The translations under genes were made by a program, and so were the position numbers. A stretch of DNA of 62,428 nucleotides from Bacillota bacterium. Its GTDB lineage: Bacteria > Bacillota > Clostridia > Peptostreptococcales > Anaerovoracaceae. Below, piece by piece: positions 26,099-34,941 of the stretch; positions within the stretch are counted from its first letter, which is position 1; each line of letters opens with the position of its first letter. The notes under the pieces were generated by a model, which saw only the letters and a program-made list of their open reading frames with translations, searched no databases and was not told the DNA's origin. The DNA lies in contig JAFRKJ010000050.1 of assembly GCA_017431785.1 (NCBI GenBank), forward strand, positions 1-62,428, written 5' to 3'.

Positions 26099-26173
26099 TT
26101 GACAGATTAGTCCAAACTAACTAAAATTGCTACAGAGGTTAGTTCATTCTAACTTTTGTTAGTGAAATCTAAC
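26099..26173 (+). promoter_or_regulatory. feo promoter with three TTAG-N6-CTAA palindromes
   Basis: TTGACA (26099-26104), 17 bases, then TAAAAT (26122-26127). Operator-like palindromes with TTAG and CTAA arms and a six-base centre lie at 26107-26120 (inside the spacer), 26138-26153 (GTTAG-N6-CTAAC) and 26158-26173 (GTTAG-N6-CTAAC). The arms resemble half-sites of DtxR/IdeR iron repressors, TTAGG..CCTAA. Repression by iron is inference. Confidence 0.75.
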
Positions 26174-26210
26174 CGTGTTCAAGGAAGTAAAGGCAAGGGA
26201 GGTGATCATA

Positions 26211-26438
26211 GTGACTTTGATAGACGCTGAAGCAGGGAAGACTTATGTAATAAGCGGTATTGATACCGGTGACGATGAAATGAGGTCCTTTTTGTTCCGG
26301 CTCGGATGTTATGAAGGTGAACCAATTACCTTAATATCGAAGAAGAGAAAGGGCTGTGTCGTTGTGATCAAGGACGGAAGATACAGTTTGGACAATCAGC
26401 TTGCGGAAGCAGTTTCACTCAAATGTGGTGACCAATAG
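26211..26438 (+). CDS. feoA: Ferrous iron transport protein A
   Basis: FeoA is a small SH3-like cytoplasmic partner of FeoB. The 75-residue product has the layout of the family: a hydrophobic core around IDTGDDEMRSFLFRLGCYEGEPITLI, the conserved Leu-Gly turn, and IKDGRYSLDNQLAEAV near the end. The start is GTG 26211, preceded by AAGGGAGGTGAT; the in-frame frame upstream lacks this. It lies 69 bases before feoB in the operon. Confidence 0.88.
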   Translation: MTLIDAEAGKTYVISGIDTGDDEMRSFLFRLGCYEGEPITLISKKRKGCVVVIKDGRYSLDNQLAEAVSLKCGDQ

Positions 26439-26507
26439 AGATTCGTTCATAAAGAGATTTGTTCATAATATCAAGTAATACTAGTTATATATTCAAGGAG
26501 GTAATCT

Positions 26508-28523
26508 ATGAGAATTGCTTTTGCCGGCAACCCAAACAGCGGCAAGACGACCATGTACAACATGCTGACGGGTGAAAATGAAAAAGTCGGCAACTGGGGC
26601 GGTGTCACCGTAGGCAAGAAAGAAGCCCCATTTGCGGAAACATACGCGAAAGGCAAGGATGTTACGGCGGTCGATCTGCCGGGTGCTTACTCCATGTCTC
26701 CGTTCACACCTGAGGAGAGTATCACAAGTGAGTTCGTCCGTGACGAACATCCTGACGCAATCATCAATATCGTTGACGCGACGAATCTAAGCAGAAGCCT
26801 GTTCTTCACGACCCAGCTTCTGGAGCTTGGTATTCCTGTCGTCGTGGCACTCAACAAGAGCGACATCAACGAAAAGGAAGGAACGACCATCGACATCGCA
26901 GCATTGGAAGAAAAGCTGGGATGTCCTGTCATCAAGACAGTATCTACAGAAAAGACAAACAATGGGCTTGCAGAAGTTGTTGAGAGAGCTCTGGCGATGG
27001 AAGGCAAAGGCCAGAAGGCGCCTTACCTCCAGGCAGATATCAATCTCCACGACAAGGCGGCTGTTGACGCAGAAGACAGAAAGCGTTTCGCCTTTGTCAA
27101 TGGCATCGTAAAAGCAGTTGAAACACGTAAAATCGCATCCAGTGAAACGACAAAAGCGGATAAACTGGACAGCGTGCTGACAAATCCTATCGCAGGCATC
27201 ATCATCTTCGCAGGTGTAATGTGGTGCGTATTCGCAATTTCACAGACTTATCTGGGCACATGGATCGCGGACTGGCTGGTCGGATGGATCGAGACATTCC
27301 AGGAATTCGTCGGCGGCGCAATGGAAAACAGTCCGGCACTCCTTTCAACTATCATAGGCGACGGTATCATCGGCGGTGTAGGTGCTGTTGTAGGTTTCCT
27401 GCCTCTGATCATGGTTATGTTCTTCCTGATTGCACTACTGGAAGACTGCGGGTATATGGCCCGTGTTACGACGCTGCTTGACCCGATTTTCAAACGTGTC
27501 GGTCTCTCAGGAAAGTCCATCATTTCCATCATCATCGGAACAGGCTGCGGTATCCCGGGCATCATGGCTTCCAGAACGATCAGAGATGAGCGTGAGAGAA
27601 GAGCGACAGCAATGCTGACCACATTCATCCCATGCGGTGCTAAGATCCCGGTTATCGCGCTGTTTGCAGGAGCGTTCTTCGCAGGAGCAGGCTGGGTAAC
27701 ATTCATATGCTACTTCTCAGGTCTCCTTCTGATCTTCCTGTGCGCTCTGCTTGTCAAGGCTGTTACAGGAGCGAAGTTCAGAAAATCCTTCTTCATCATG
27801 GAAATGCCTAAGTGGAAGGCACCGAGCCTGAAGAGAGCATTCTGGTCCATGATGGAACGTGCTAAGGCATATATCATCAAGGCAGCTACCATCATTCTGG
27901 TCTGCAATCTGGTCGTAACGCTGATGCAGACATTCAACTGGAGATTCCAGGTCGTACCGGAAGGTATGGAAGATACATCCATCCTGGCATCCATCGCAAC
28001 ACCGTTCGCATTCCTTCTGATTCCGCTTGGCTTTGGTGTATGGCAGCTGGCTGCAGCAGCAGTTACCGGATTCATCGCTAAGGAAAACGTCGTTGGTACA
28101 TTAGCAGTCGTTTACGGACTGACAAGATTCATCGATACAGAAGAACTGGCCATGACCGGCGGTGCAAGCGATATCGCTATCACAATGGGACTTACCGGTG
28201 TCAGCGCCATTGCTTACCTGTTCTTCAACCTGTTCACACCTCCATGTTTCGCAGCAATCGGTGCAATGAATTCTGAGATGCAGAGCAAGGGCTGGCTGTG
28301 GAGCGCCATCGGACTGCAGATGTGTGTAGGCTATACCGTAGCATTCCTGGTCAATCAGGTTGGAACGCTCGTCACTGCAGGACATTTCGCAGCGGGATTC
28401 GTACCGGGCGCAATCGCGATTCTGGTCATGATTTTCGTAGTCGTCATGATCGCAAGGAAGATCAGAGCGCACTTCGATGAGAAGTACCAGCTCCATGCAG
28501 CTGCAGCAGCAAATGCTGCATAA
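26508..28523 (+). CDS. feoB: Ferrous iron transporter FeoB
   Basis: FeoB is the membrane Fe2+ transporter with an N-terminal G-protein domain. The 671-residue protein begins with the G1 loop GNPNSGKTTMYN at residue 8, then DLPGAYSMSPFTPEE (G3) and NKSD (G4), followed by about ten membrane segments from residue 230. The two Gate-like motifs are visible: GCGIPGIMASRTIRDE near 350 and IPCGAKIPVIALFAGAFF near 373. The C-terminal hydrophobic tail ends LHAAAAANAA. A ribosome site AAGGAGG precedes ATG 26508. Adequate iron would shut the operon through the upstream palindromes. Confidence 0.95.
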   Translation: MRIAFAGNPNSGKTTMYNMLTGENEKVGNWGGVTVGKKEAPFAETYAKGKDVTAVDLPGAYSMSPFTPEESITSEFVRDEHPDAIINIVDATNLSRSLFFTTQLLELGIPVVVALNKSDINEKEGTTIDIAALEEKLGCPVIKTVSTEKTNNGLAEVVERALAMEGKGQKAPYLQADINLHDKAAVDAEDRKRFAFVNGIVKAVETRKIASSETTKADKLDSVLTNPIAGIIIFAGVMWCVFAISQTYLGTWIADWLVGWIETFQEFVGGAMENSPALLSTIIGDGIIGGVGAVVGFLPLIMVMFFLIALLEDCGYMARVTTLLDPIFKRVGLSGKSIISIIIGTGCGIPGIMASRTIRDERERRATAMLTTFIPCGAKIPVIALFAGAFFAGAGWVTFICYFSGLLLIFLCALLVKAVTGAKFRKSFFIMEMPKWKAPSLKRAFWSMMERAKAYIIKAATIILVCNLVVTLMQTFNWRFQVVPEGMEDTSILASIATPFAFLLIPLGFGVWQLAAAAVTGFIAKENVVGTLAVVYGLTRFIDTEELAMTGGASDIAITMGLTGVSAIAYLFFNLFTPPCFAAIGAMNSEMQSKGWLWSAIGLQMCVGYTVAFLVNQVGTLVTAGHFAAGFVPGAIAILVMIFVVVMIARKIRAHFDEKYQLHAAAAANAA

Positions 28524-28578
28524 GCTTTTGCAGATAGACGCATTGTGATACAATTACTTGCAGAAAGGAGGCAGCTGA

Positions 28579-28737
28579 ATGAATATTGCAACATTGATCG
28601 CAGTGCTTGCACTGGCAGTCGTCCTCTTTCTGGTCATCAGATATCTGGTCAGAGAAAAGAAAAAGGGGAATAAATGTATTGGGTGCCCATACGCAGGGGA
28701 ATGTCATAAGTATTCCGACTGCGGCAAAGGGCAGTGA
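28579..28737 (+). CDS. FeoB-associated Cys-rich membrane protein
   Basis: This 52-residue protein is one membrane helix (residues 5-23) followed by a basic linker REKKKGNK and a Cys-rich tail CIGCPYAGECHKYSDC, the pattern of the FeoB-associated Cys-rich family, often found just after feoB. GAAAGGAGG precedes ATG 28579, 56 bases after the feoB stop. The Cys residues may bind Fe2+ at the membrane, by inference. Confidence 0.85.
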   Translation: MNIATLIAVLALAVVLFLVIRYLVREKKKGNKCIGCPYAGECHKYSDCGKGQ

Positions 28738-28773
28738 TCATGATATAAATCGTTCATGCAACATAGCAGAAAT

Positions 28774-28812
28774 ACTGCAGCGTCCGAAAAATCGGATGCT
28801 GCAGTTTCTTTT
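28774..28812 (+). terminator. Terminator after the feo operon
   Basis: A 14-bp stem (ACTGCAGCGTCCGA at 28774-28787 with TCGGATGCTGCAGT at 28792-28805, one mismatch), then TTCTTTT. Confidence 0.85.
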
Positions 28813-28906
28813 GTGCGGAAAAAGTAGTATACTGTTCCATGTGCTGTCACGAGGCGGCAGTATGCCGCCAGAACGCGGCAACAAAAAACAGCAAGGAGAG
28901 ACATAG

Positions 28907-30823
28907 ATGTCAGAACAACAGAAAATCATCAATATTGCAGTAATCGCCCATGTCGACGCAGGAAAATCCACTCTGGTGGACGCCTTCCTCAATCAGAGCG
29001 GCGTCTTCCGTGAGAACCAGCAGGTGGTGGACTGCGTCATGGACAGCGATGATATAGAACGGGAAAGAGGAATCACGATATACTCTAAGAACTGCTCTGT
29101 CATGTACGGAGATACGAAGATCAACATCGTAGACACACCGGGACATGCCGATTTCAGTTCAGAAGTAGAGCGCATCATGAGAACGGTGGATACGGTCATT
29201 CTGCTGGTGGATTCCAGTGAGGGACCAATGCCGCAGACCAGATTCGTGCTGAAGAAATCCCTCGAGCAGGGCATCAACCCGATTCTGCTGATCAATAAGA
29301 TCGATAAGAAGGACGCCCGTATTGACGAAGTCGTTGATGAGGTCTATGAATTGTTCATGGATCTGGAAGCCAGCGATGAACAGCTGGATTTCCCGATTCT
29401 CTACGGAATCGCCCGCCAGGGAATCGTCGTGAGAGACCCTGCGGAAGTGGAGGGACTTTCCGTGGAACTGACAGGAGGATATACAGATAACGAAGGTAAA
29501 CCGATGAAGCTGAAGAAATCAGCAAAAGGCATGAACGGACTGGATATCAAGCCTTTGTTCGAGACGATCATAGAACACTGCAGTCCATATCCTTCTGAAC
29601 TTGCCGACGAGCCTCTGCAGCTGCAGATTTCTGCTCTTGCATACGATGACTACATTGGAAGGCTGGGAATCGGGCGTGTGACAAAAGGTGTGGTCCGCGA
29701 GGCATCCGTCGTCTCTGTCTGCAAAGAAGGCGGCGCCGTAGAACAGCGTAAGATCAATCAGGTATTCGTCTACAGAGGACTGAAGAGAGTACCTGTTGAG
29801 GAAGCAGTAGCCGGGGATATCGTCGTTGTTTCCGGTATATCCGATATTTCCATCGGAGAGACCATCTGTGAAGAGGGCAAGGAAGATCCGATGCCGATGA
29901 TATCTATCGAGGAGCCGACCCTGTCCATGTATTTCATGGTCAACAAATCACCATTTGCCGGTAAGGCAGGAAAGTATGTGACATCCCGCCACATCCGTGA
30001 GCGTCTGAACAAAGAACTTGAAGTCAATGTCGGACTCAAAGTCGAAGAAACTGATTCCACTGACAGTTTTAAGGTAAGTGGAAGAGGTGAACTCCATCTG
30101 TCGATTCTCATCGAGAATATGCGCAGGGAAGGCTACGAGCTTGCCGTTTCAAAGCCGGAGGTCATTATGAGAAAGGCAGAAGACGGCAGAACACTGGAAC
30201 CAATTGAAGAGGTCGTGCTGAGTGTACCGGACATCTACACCGGTTCCGTCATCAGCAAACTGAATCTGCGCAAAGGCCTTATGCAGCAGATGAACAGCGA
30301 GAACGGCTATACCAGAATGGAATATCTGGTGCCGACGAGAGGTCTTCTCGGATACAGAAGCGAATTCATCAATGATACACATGGGGAAGGAACCATGGTC
30401 AGACGATTCGACCGCTTCGATGAGTTTACAGGTGAGATTCCGCAGAGAACCAATGGCGTTGCCATCGCCCAGGAAGCAGGCGTTACCACACCTTATGCCA
30501 TCTTCAATATCCAGGAGAGGGTGCAGATGTTCGTGGAACCGCAGGTCAAAGTCTATGAAGGAATGATCGTCGGCATGAATGCGCGCAGTGACGATATGGT
30601 GGTCAATCCATGTAAGGAGAAAAAGCAGACCAACATGCGTGCGGCTGGAAGTGATGAGAACGTGAAACTGACGCCGCCGAGAGTGTTTACATTAGAAGAA
30701 GCGCTGGAGTTTATCGACGATGATGAGCTTGTGGAAATCGTTCCCGGAGACATCCGTCTGCGCAAAAAGATTCTGAGCGAACTCGATCGTCGCAGACAGG
30801 CACGAAAAGAACGGTATGAATAA
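28907..30823 (+). CDS. typA: Ribosome-binding GTPase TypA/BipA
   Basis: TypA is an EF-G-like GTPase that helps ribosome assembly and stress growth. The 638-residue protein is somewhat longer than most family members. It has VIAHVDAGKSTL near residue 12 (a slightly different P-loop Ala for His), RERGITI near 51, VDTPGHADFSSEVER near 70 and NKIDKKDAR near 127. The C-terminal BipA signature PTRGLLGYRSEF appears near 470, with the typical KEKKQTNMRAAGSDE near 566. The ribosome site is AAGGAGAG before ATG 28907. Confidence 0.95.
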   Translation: MSEQQKIINIAVIAHVDAGKSTLVDAFLNQSGVFRENQQVVDCVMDSDDIERERGITIYSKNCSVMYGDTKINIVDTPGHADFSSEVERIMRTVDTVILLVDSSEGPMPQTRFVLKKSLEQGINPILLINKIDKKDARIDEVVDEVYELFMDLEASDEQLDFPILYGIARQGIVVRDPAEVEGLSVELTGGYTDNEGKPMKLKKSAKGMNGLDIKPLFETIIEHCSPYPSELADEPLQLQISALAYDDYIGRLGIGRVTKGVVREASVVSVCKEGGAVEQRKINQVFVYRGLKRVPVEEAVAGDIVVVSGISDISIGETICEEGKEDPMPMISIEEPTLSMYFMVNKSPFAGKAGKYVTSRHIRERLNKELEVNVGLKVEETDSTDSFKVSGRGELHLSILIENMRREGYELAVSKPEVIMRKAEDGRTLEPIEEVVLSVPDIYTGSVISKLNLRKGLMQQMNSENGYTRMEYLVPTRGLLGYRSEFINDTHGEGTMVRRFDRFDEFTGEIPQRTNGVAIAQEAGVTTPYAIFNIQERVQMFVEPQVKVYEGMIVGMNARSDDMVVNPCKEKKQTNMRAAGSDENVKLTPPRVFTLEEALEFIDDDELVEIVPGDIRLRKKILSELDRRRQARKERYE

Positions 30824-30862
30824 GCAGCACAAGCAACTTTAGTGTAGTAAATCATATTAATT

Positions 30863-30908
30863 TGTGGTAAAATAACTATGTATATTTTTTGATATGCATA
30901 GTTATTTT
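30863..30908 (+). promoter_or_regulatory. typA terminator hairpin overlapping the pyc promoter
   Basis: TGTG-G-TAAAAT (30863-30873) is a TRTGN-extended -10. AAAATAACTATG (30869-30880) pairs with CATAGTTATTTT (30897-30908), followed by T, and can end typA transcription. The left arm holds the promoter, so RNA started here would lack it. Confidence 0.55.
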
Positions 30909-30927
30909 TGAAAGAGGTATTAACATC

Positions 30928-33900
30928 ATGGCAGAACAGAAAAAATTCAAGAGAGTACTGGTCGCAAACCGAGGTGAAATCGCAATCAGAATATTCAGAG
31001 CCTGTAAGGAACTGGATATCAGAAGCATCGCGATTTACTCCGAAGAAGATAAGAACACTCTGTTCCGAACAAAATCAGACCGGTCATATCAGATAGGCAA
31101 AGGCAAGGCGCCGGTAGACGCCTATCTGGCAATAGATGAAATCATTGAACTGGCAAAGACAAAGGGCATCGACGCAATCCATCCGGGATATGGTTTTCTT
31201 GCTGAGAACTCAGATTTTGCAAGAGCTTGCGAGGCTAACGGAATTGTATTTATAGGGCCGAGCGGAGACATGATGGATCAGCTGGGCGACAAGGTACAGT
31301 CCAAGATCGTTGCCAAGTCCGTCGGCGTGCCGACAATTCCGGGAATCGCGGAAAAGATTCCAGATGTTGAGACTGCACTGAAGTTTGCGGATGAGTGCGG
31401 TTATCCGGTCATGCTCAAAGCAGCAGCAGGCGGCGGCGGACGCGGGATGAGAATCGTAAGAAGCAAAGAAGAACTTCCGCCCCAGTTTGAGAGCGCCAGA
31501 TCCGAGTCGGTCAAAGCCTTCGGGTCAGACGAAATATTCATTGAGAAGTATATCGAAAGACCGAAGCATATAGAAGTGCAAGTACTCGGTGATAACTACG
31601 GCAATGTCGTTCATCTCGGCGAGCGTGACTGCTCTATTCAGAGACGTCATCAGAAAGTAATTGAGTTCACACCTGCTCTCAGCATCTCCGACGAACTCAG
31701 AAAGAAGCTCTGCGAAGATGCGATCAAGATCGCAAAAGCAGTCAACTACAAGAGTGCCGGTACTGTTGAGTTCTTGATCGACAGAGACGGAAATCACTAC
31801 TTCATAGAGATGAACCCAAGAATCCAGGTCGAGCACACAGTTACGGAGATGACAACCGGAATCGATATCGTGCAGGCTCAGATCCTGATTGCCGAGGGTT
31901 ACAGATTATCGTCAAAAGAACTGAACATCAGGCAGAACAGAATCAAACCTTCAGGATACGCCATCCAGTGCCGTGTTACGACAGAAGATCCGGAGAACGG
32001 ATTCGCGCCTGATACGGGACAGATCACAAGATACATCAGCCCGGGCGGCTATGGAATCCGACTGGACGCAGGAAACGCCCAGGCGGGCGCTGTCATTTCA
32101 CCGTACTACGACAGTCTGCTGGTCAAGGTCACAGCATGGTCGAGAAACTGGGACGATGCTGCCAATAAGGCCAGAAGAGCCCTTAGAGAGCTGAAAGTCC
32201 AGGGTGTCAAAACGAACAGAAACTTCCTTATGAACGTGCTCAATCATCCGACATTCCGTGCCGGCGAGTGCGATACGGGATTCATCGCAGATAATCCGCA
32301 GCTTCTCCACAGCAGACAGCGTGCGGAATCAGAGACGAAGGTGCTCCGGTTCCTGGGTGAAAAGTATGTCAACGGAAACAGAGGCCTCAAACCGAACTTC
32401 GATAAGCCGGTCATTCCGGATATCAGCATGAAGGAAGTGGCACGGCTCAAAGGCACCAAGCAGCTCCTGGATGAAAAGGGCCCTGAAGGCGTCGTGGAAT
32501 GGGTCAAGAATCAGAACAAACTGCTGCTCACGGATACCTCGATGCGTGACGCCCAGCAGTCCCTCATGGCGACCCGTGTTCGTACGGTCGATATGGAGAG
32601 AATCGCTCCTGCTGTCGCGAAATACGGCAAGGACCTGTTCTCCATCGAGATGTGGGGCGGCGCAACCTTTGATACAGCCTACAGATTCCTTAAGGAATCC
32701 CCTTGGGAGAGACTGACAACACTCCGTGAGCTCATTCCGAACATCATGTTCCAGATGCTTATCAGAGGTGCCAATGCAGTAGGATACAAAAACTACCCGG
32801 ACAATGTCATCAGACGATTTGTCAAAGAGAGCGCACGTTCCGGAATCGATGTATTCAGAATATTCGACTCACTGAACTGGATCCAGGGAATGGAAGTCGC
32901 CCTTGATGAAACGCTGAACCAGGGCAAAGTTGCCGAGGCGTGCATCTGCTACACCGGTGACATTCTGGATAAATCAAGGACGAAATACAATCTTGAATAC
33001 TATGTCAAGATGGCGAAAGAACTGGAGAAACGAGGCACTCATATTCTCGGAATCAAGGATATGTCAGGCTTGCTGAAGCCTATGGCAGCCAAAGTTTTGA
33101 TTGAAGCACTGAAGAATGAGATTGAGATTCCGATTCATCTCCATACTCACGACACGTCAGGAAACGGTGTAGCCAGCTTGATGATGGCTGCCAACGCCGG
33201 ATGCGACATCGTGGATGCGGCATTCAACAGCATGTCAGGACTGACTTCACAGCCGGCCTTAAACTCTATTGCGGCAGCTCTTGAGGGTGCCCAGAGAGAT
33301 ACCGGCATCGATTTGGACGGTATTCAGGAGATTTCCGATTACTGGGCAGCCGTCAGACCTGTATATAAGCAGTTCGAATCCGATATGGTGACCGGATCTG
33401 CTGAAATCTACAAATACGAGATGCCGGGAGGACAGTATTCGAATCTGAAATCACAGGTAGAGTCCTTCGGCCTTGGTCATAAGTTCAAGGAAGTGAAGGA
33501 GATGTACAGAACAGTCAACCAGATGCTTGGTGATATCGTCAAGGTTACACCGTCCTCCAAGGCTGTAGGAGATATGGCTATCTTCATGGTGCAGAATGAT
33601 CTGACGCCGGAAAACATATACGAAAAGGCAGCCAATATGGACTTCCCTGACTCCATCGTTTCCTTCTTTGAGGGTATGATGGGACAGCCAGAGGGAGGAT
33701 TCCCGGAAAAACTCCAGAAGCTGGTTCTTCATGGCAGAGAACCGATCACATGCAGACCGGGAGAGCTGCTGCCAGATGAAGACTTTGATGCGATCAAGAA
33801 GTATCTCGATGAGACCTACGATATGGACGCAGATGAACAGCAGTGCCTGGCATATGCTCTCTATTCGAAGGTTTATGATGACTTCAGGGTCAGCATGAGA

Positions 33901-34377
33901 GACGAAGGATACTTCAGATTCATGGGATCTGACATCTTCTTCCACGGACTTTCTGAGGATGAAACATGTGAGGTCAAGGTACGTGAAGGCAGAGAGCTTG
34001 TCATCAGGCTTGTTAGTGCCGGTGAGCCGGACACTGAAGGCTACAGACAGATCGTGTTTGAAGTCAACGGCAACAGAAGTGCTGTCAAGATCAAAGACAA
34101 AGCTGCAGCAAGTTATGCATCCGCAGCATCGCAGGTTGTCTTTGCTGACTCAGAAGATCCTATGGAAATCGGCGCCAACATTCCGGGAAACATCGTCAAG
34201 GTGCTCGTGAAAGAAGGAGAGAAGGTCGAAGAAAAGCAACCGATCGCCGTTATCGAAGCCATGAAAATGGAGACAAATATCCTGGCCACCGCAAGCGGCA
34301 TTGTAGATAAAATCGTCGTCAGAGAAGGTCAGCAGGTTGAAGCAGGCGAACTGATCGCCAGACTGAAGGAAGAATAA
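30928..34377 (+). CDS. pyc: Pyruvate carboxylase (single-chain)
   Basis: Pyc carboxylates pyruvate to oxaloacetate with biotin and ATP. The 1149-residue protein has all domains in order: biotin carboxylase (RVLVANRGEIAIR at 10; GGGGRGMRIV near 168), the carboxyltransferase with TDTSMRDAQQSLMATRVRT near 540 and SMSGLTSQPALNS near 770, the PYC/OADA region, and a C-terminal biotinyl domain with EAMKMETN, whose Lys near 1113 carries biotin. The start is ATG 30928 with AAAGAGGT upstream; an in-frame ATG at 30889 lies in the terminator hairpin. An 81-residue membrane protein follows. Confidence 0.95.
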   Translation: MAEQKKFKRVLVANRGEIAIRIFRACKELDIRSIAIYSEEDKNTLFRTKSDRSYQIGKGKAPVDAYLAIDEIIELAKTKGIDAIHPGYGFLAENSDFARACEANGIVFIGPSGDMMDQLGDKVQSKIVAKSVGVPTIPGIAEKIPDVETALKFADECGYPVMLKAAAGGGGRGMRIVRSKEELPPQFESARSESVKAFGSDEIFIEKYIERPKHIEVQVLGDNYGNVVHLGERDCSIQRRHQKVIEFTPALSISDELRKKLCEDAIKIAKAVNYKSAGTVEFLIDRDGNHYFIEMNPRIQVEHTVTEMTTGIDIVQAQILIAEGYRLSSKELNIRQNRIKPSGYAIQCRVTTEDPENGFAPDTGQITRYISPGGYGIRLDAGNAQAGAVISPYYDSLLVKVTAWSRNWDDAANKARRALRELKVQGVKTNRNFLMNVLNHPTFRAGECDTGFIADNPQLLHSRQRAESETKVLRFLGEKYVNGNRGLKPNFDKPVIPDISMKEVARLKGTKQLLDEKGPEGVVEWVKNQNKLLLTDTSMRDAQQSLMATRVRTVDMERIAPAVAKYGKDLFSIEMWGGATFDTAYRFLKESPWERLTTLRELIPNIMFQMLIRGANAVGYKNYPDNVIRRFVKESARSGIDVFRIFDSLNWIQGMEVALDETLNQGKVAEACICYTGDILDKSRTKYNLEYYVKMAKELEKRGTHILGIKDMSGLLKPMAAKVLIEALKNEIEIPIHLHTHDTSGNGVASLMMAANAGCDIVDAAFNSMSGLTSQPALNSIAAALEGAQRDTGIDLDGIQEISDYWAAVRPVYKQFESDMVTGSAEIYKYEMPGGQYSNLKSQVESFGLGHKFKEVKEMYRTVNQMLGDIVKVTPSSKAVGDMAIFMVQNDLTPENIYEKAANMDFPDSIVSFFEGMMGQPEGGFPEKLQKLVLHGREPITCRPGELLPDEDFDAIKKYLDETYDMDADEQQCLAYALYSKVYDDFRVSMRDEGYFRFMGSDIFFHGLSEDETCEVKVREGRELVIRLVSAGEPDTEGYRQIVFEVNGNRSAVKIKDKAAASYASAASQVVFADSEDPMEIGANIPGNIVKVLVKEGEKVEEKQPIAVIEAMKMETNILATASGIVDKIVVREGQQVEAGELIARLKEE

Positions 34378-34388
34378 GGAGGTGCCGG

Positions 34389-34634
34389 ATGGGCGGAGGA
34401 GTCATAAGCAAGATAATATATTTCTGGGCTTTTATCATCGGAGTCATCATCTTTGGTAAGATCTTCGGCTTCATGAATGACACGAAGACCTCAGTCATCA
34501 TTCTGATTGCTGCCGCGCTCGTGTACATCGTATGGACCGTCGGCCGCACCATGGCAGTTAGACGGCGCGAGGAGCAACAGTGGCAGGCCCAGCAGGCTCA
34601 GCTTGCGAAAAAGAAGGGAAACAAGCGTCGCTAG
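34389..34634 (+). CDS. Small two-helix membrane protein
   Basis: The 81-residue protein has two membrane helices (about residues 5-28 and 33-50) and a basic, Gln-rich tail with RRREEQQWQAQQAQLAKKKG that looks coiled coil. AAGGAGGTGCC before ATG 34389 is a strong ribosome site, and it lies 11 bases after pyc. I do not recognise it; it lacks the shape of the gamma subunit of Na+-pumping decarboxylases, which has one helix. Confidence 0.65.
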   Translation: MGGGVISKIIYFWAFIIGVIIFGKIFGFMNDTKTSVIILIAAALVYIVWTVGRTMAVRRREEQQWQAQQAQLAKKKGNKRR

Positions 34635-34644
34635 AAACTTTTTC

Positions 34645-34859
34645 AGAGACGCGGTTATCGGGCGTCAGCCCGACTAGGTCCTCGTCGCAGACAACTGCAT
34701 AAACTCGTTCATAGGAAACAGAACGTCAGGCAAACTCGCAGCTAAGGCTGCTCAGACATGCCTGACGTTTTTCTGTTTCATTGATTCACTTCGTTTGCAG
34801 TTGTTTCTGCTCCTGCGGAAATGTCGGGCTGATGCCCGATAACCGCATCTGAAAGAGCC
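34645..34859. ncRNA. Long nested palindrome containing an RNA-like element (copy 1)
   Basis: Arms of a long palindrome nest over about 210 bases: an outer pair near 34646-34675 and 34829-34857 (GCGGTTATCGGGC... with its complement), a middle pair around AACTGCAT (34693) and GCAGTT (34797), and an inner pair CGTCAGGCA/TGCCTGACG (34724-34732, 34759-34767) ending with a T run. The inner loop holds CAGC-TAAG-GCTG. The stretch 34672-34772 shares sequence with 52988-53090. No gene is seen here. Confidence 0.6.
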
Positions 34860-34882
34860 TGCGGCATTCTCTCATGCAAATA

Positions 34883-34918
34883 GAAAAGAGCCGTTGCATT
34901 CTTATTTGCAACGACTCT
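34883..34918 (-). terminator. Terminator of the L,D-transpeptidase gene
   Basis: On the minus strand AGAGTCGTTGCA (34918-34907) pairs with TGCAACGGCTCT (34898-34887), one mismatch, followed by TTTTC. Confidence 0.8.
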
Positions 34919-34941
34919 GTGTAGTTCGTTTTATGGTCGTC

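Noticed and set aside
34389-34634. Gamma subunit of a Na+-pumping decarboxylase after pyc
   Set aside because: It has two membrane helices rather than one, no conserved His tail, and no beta subunit gene is present.
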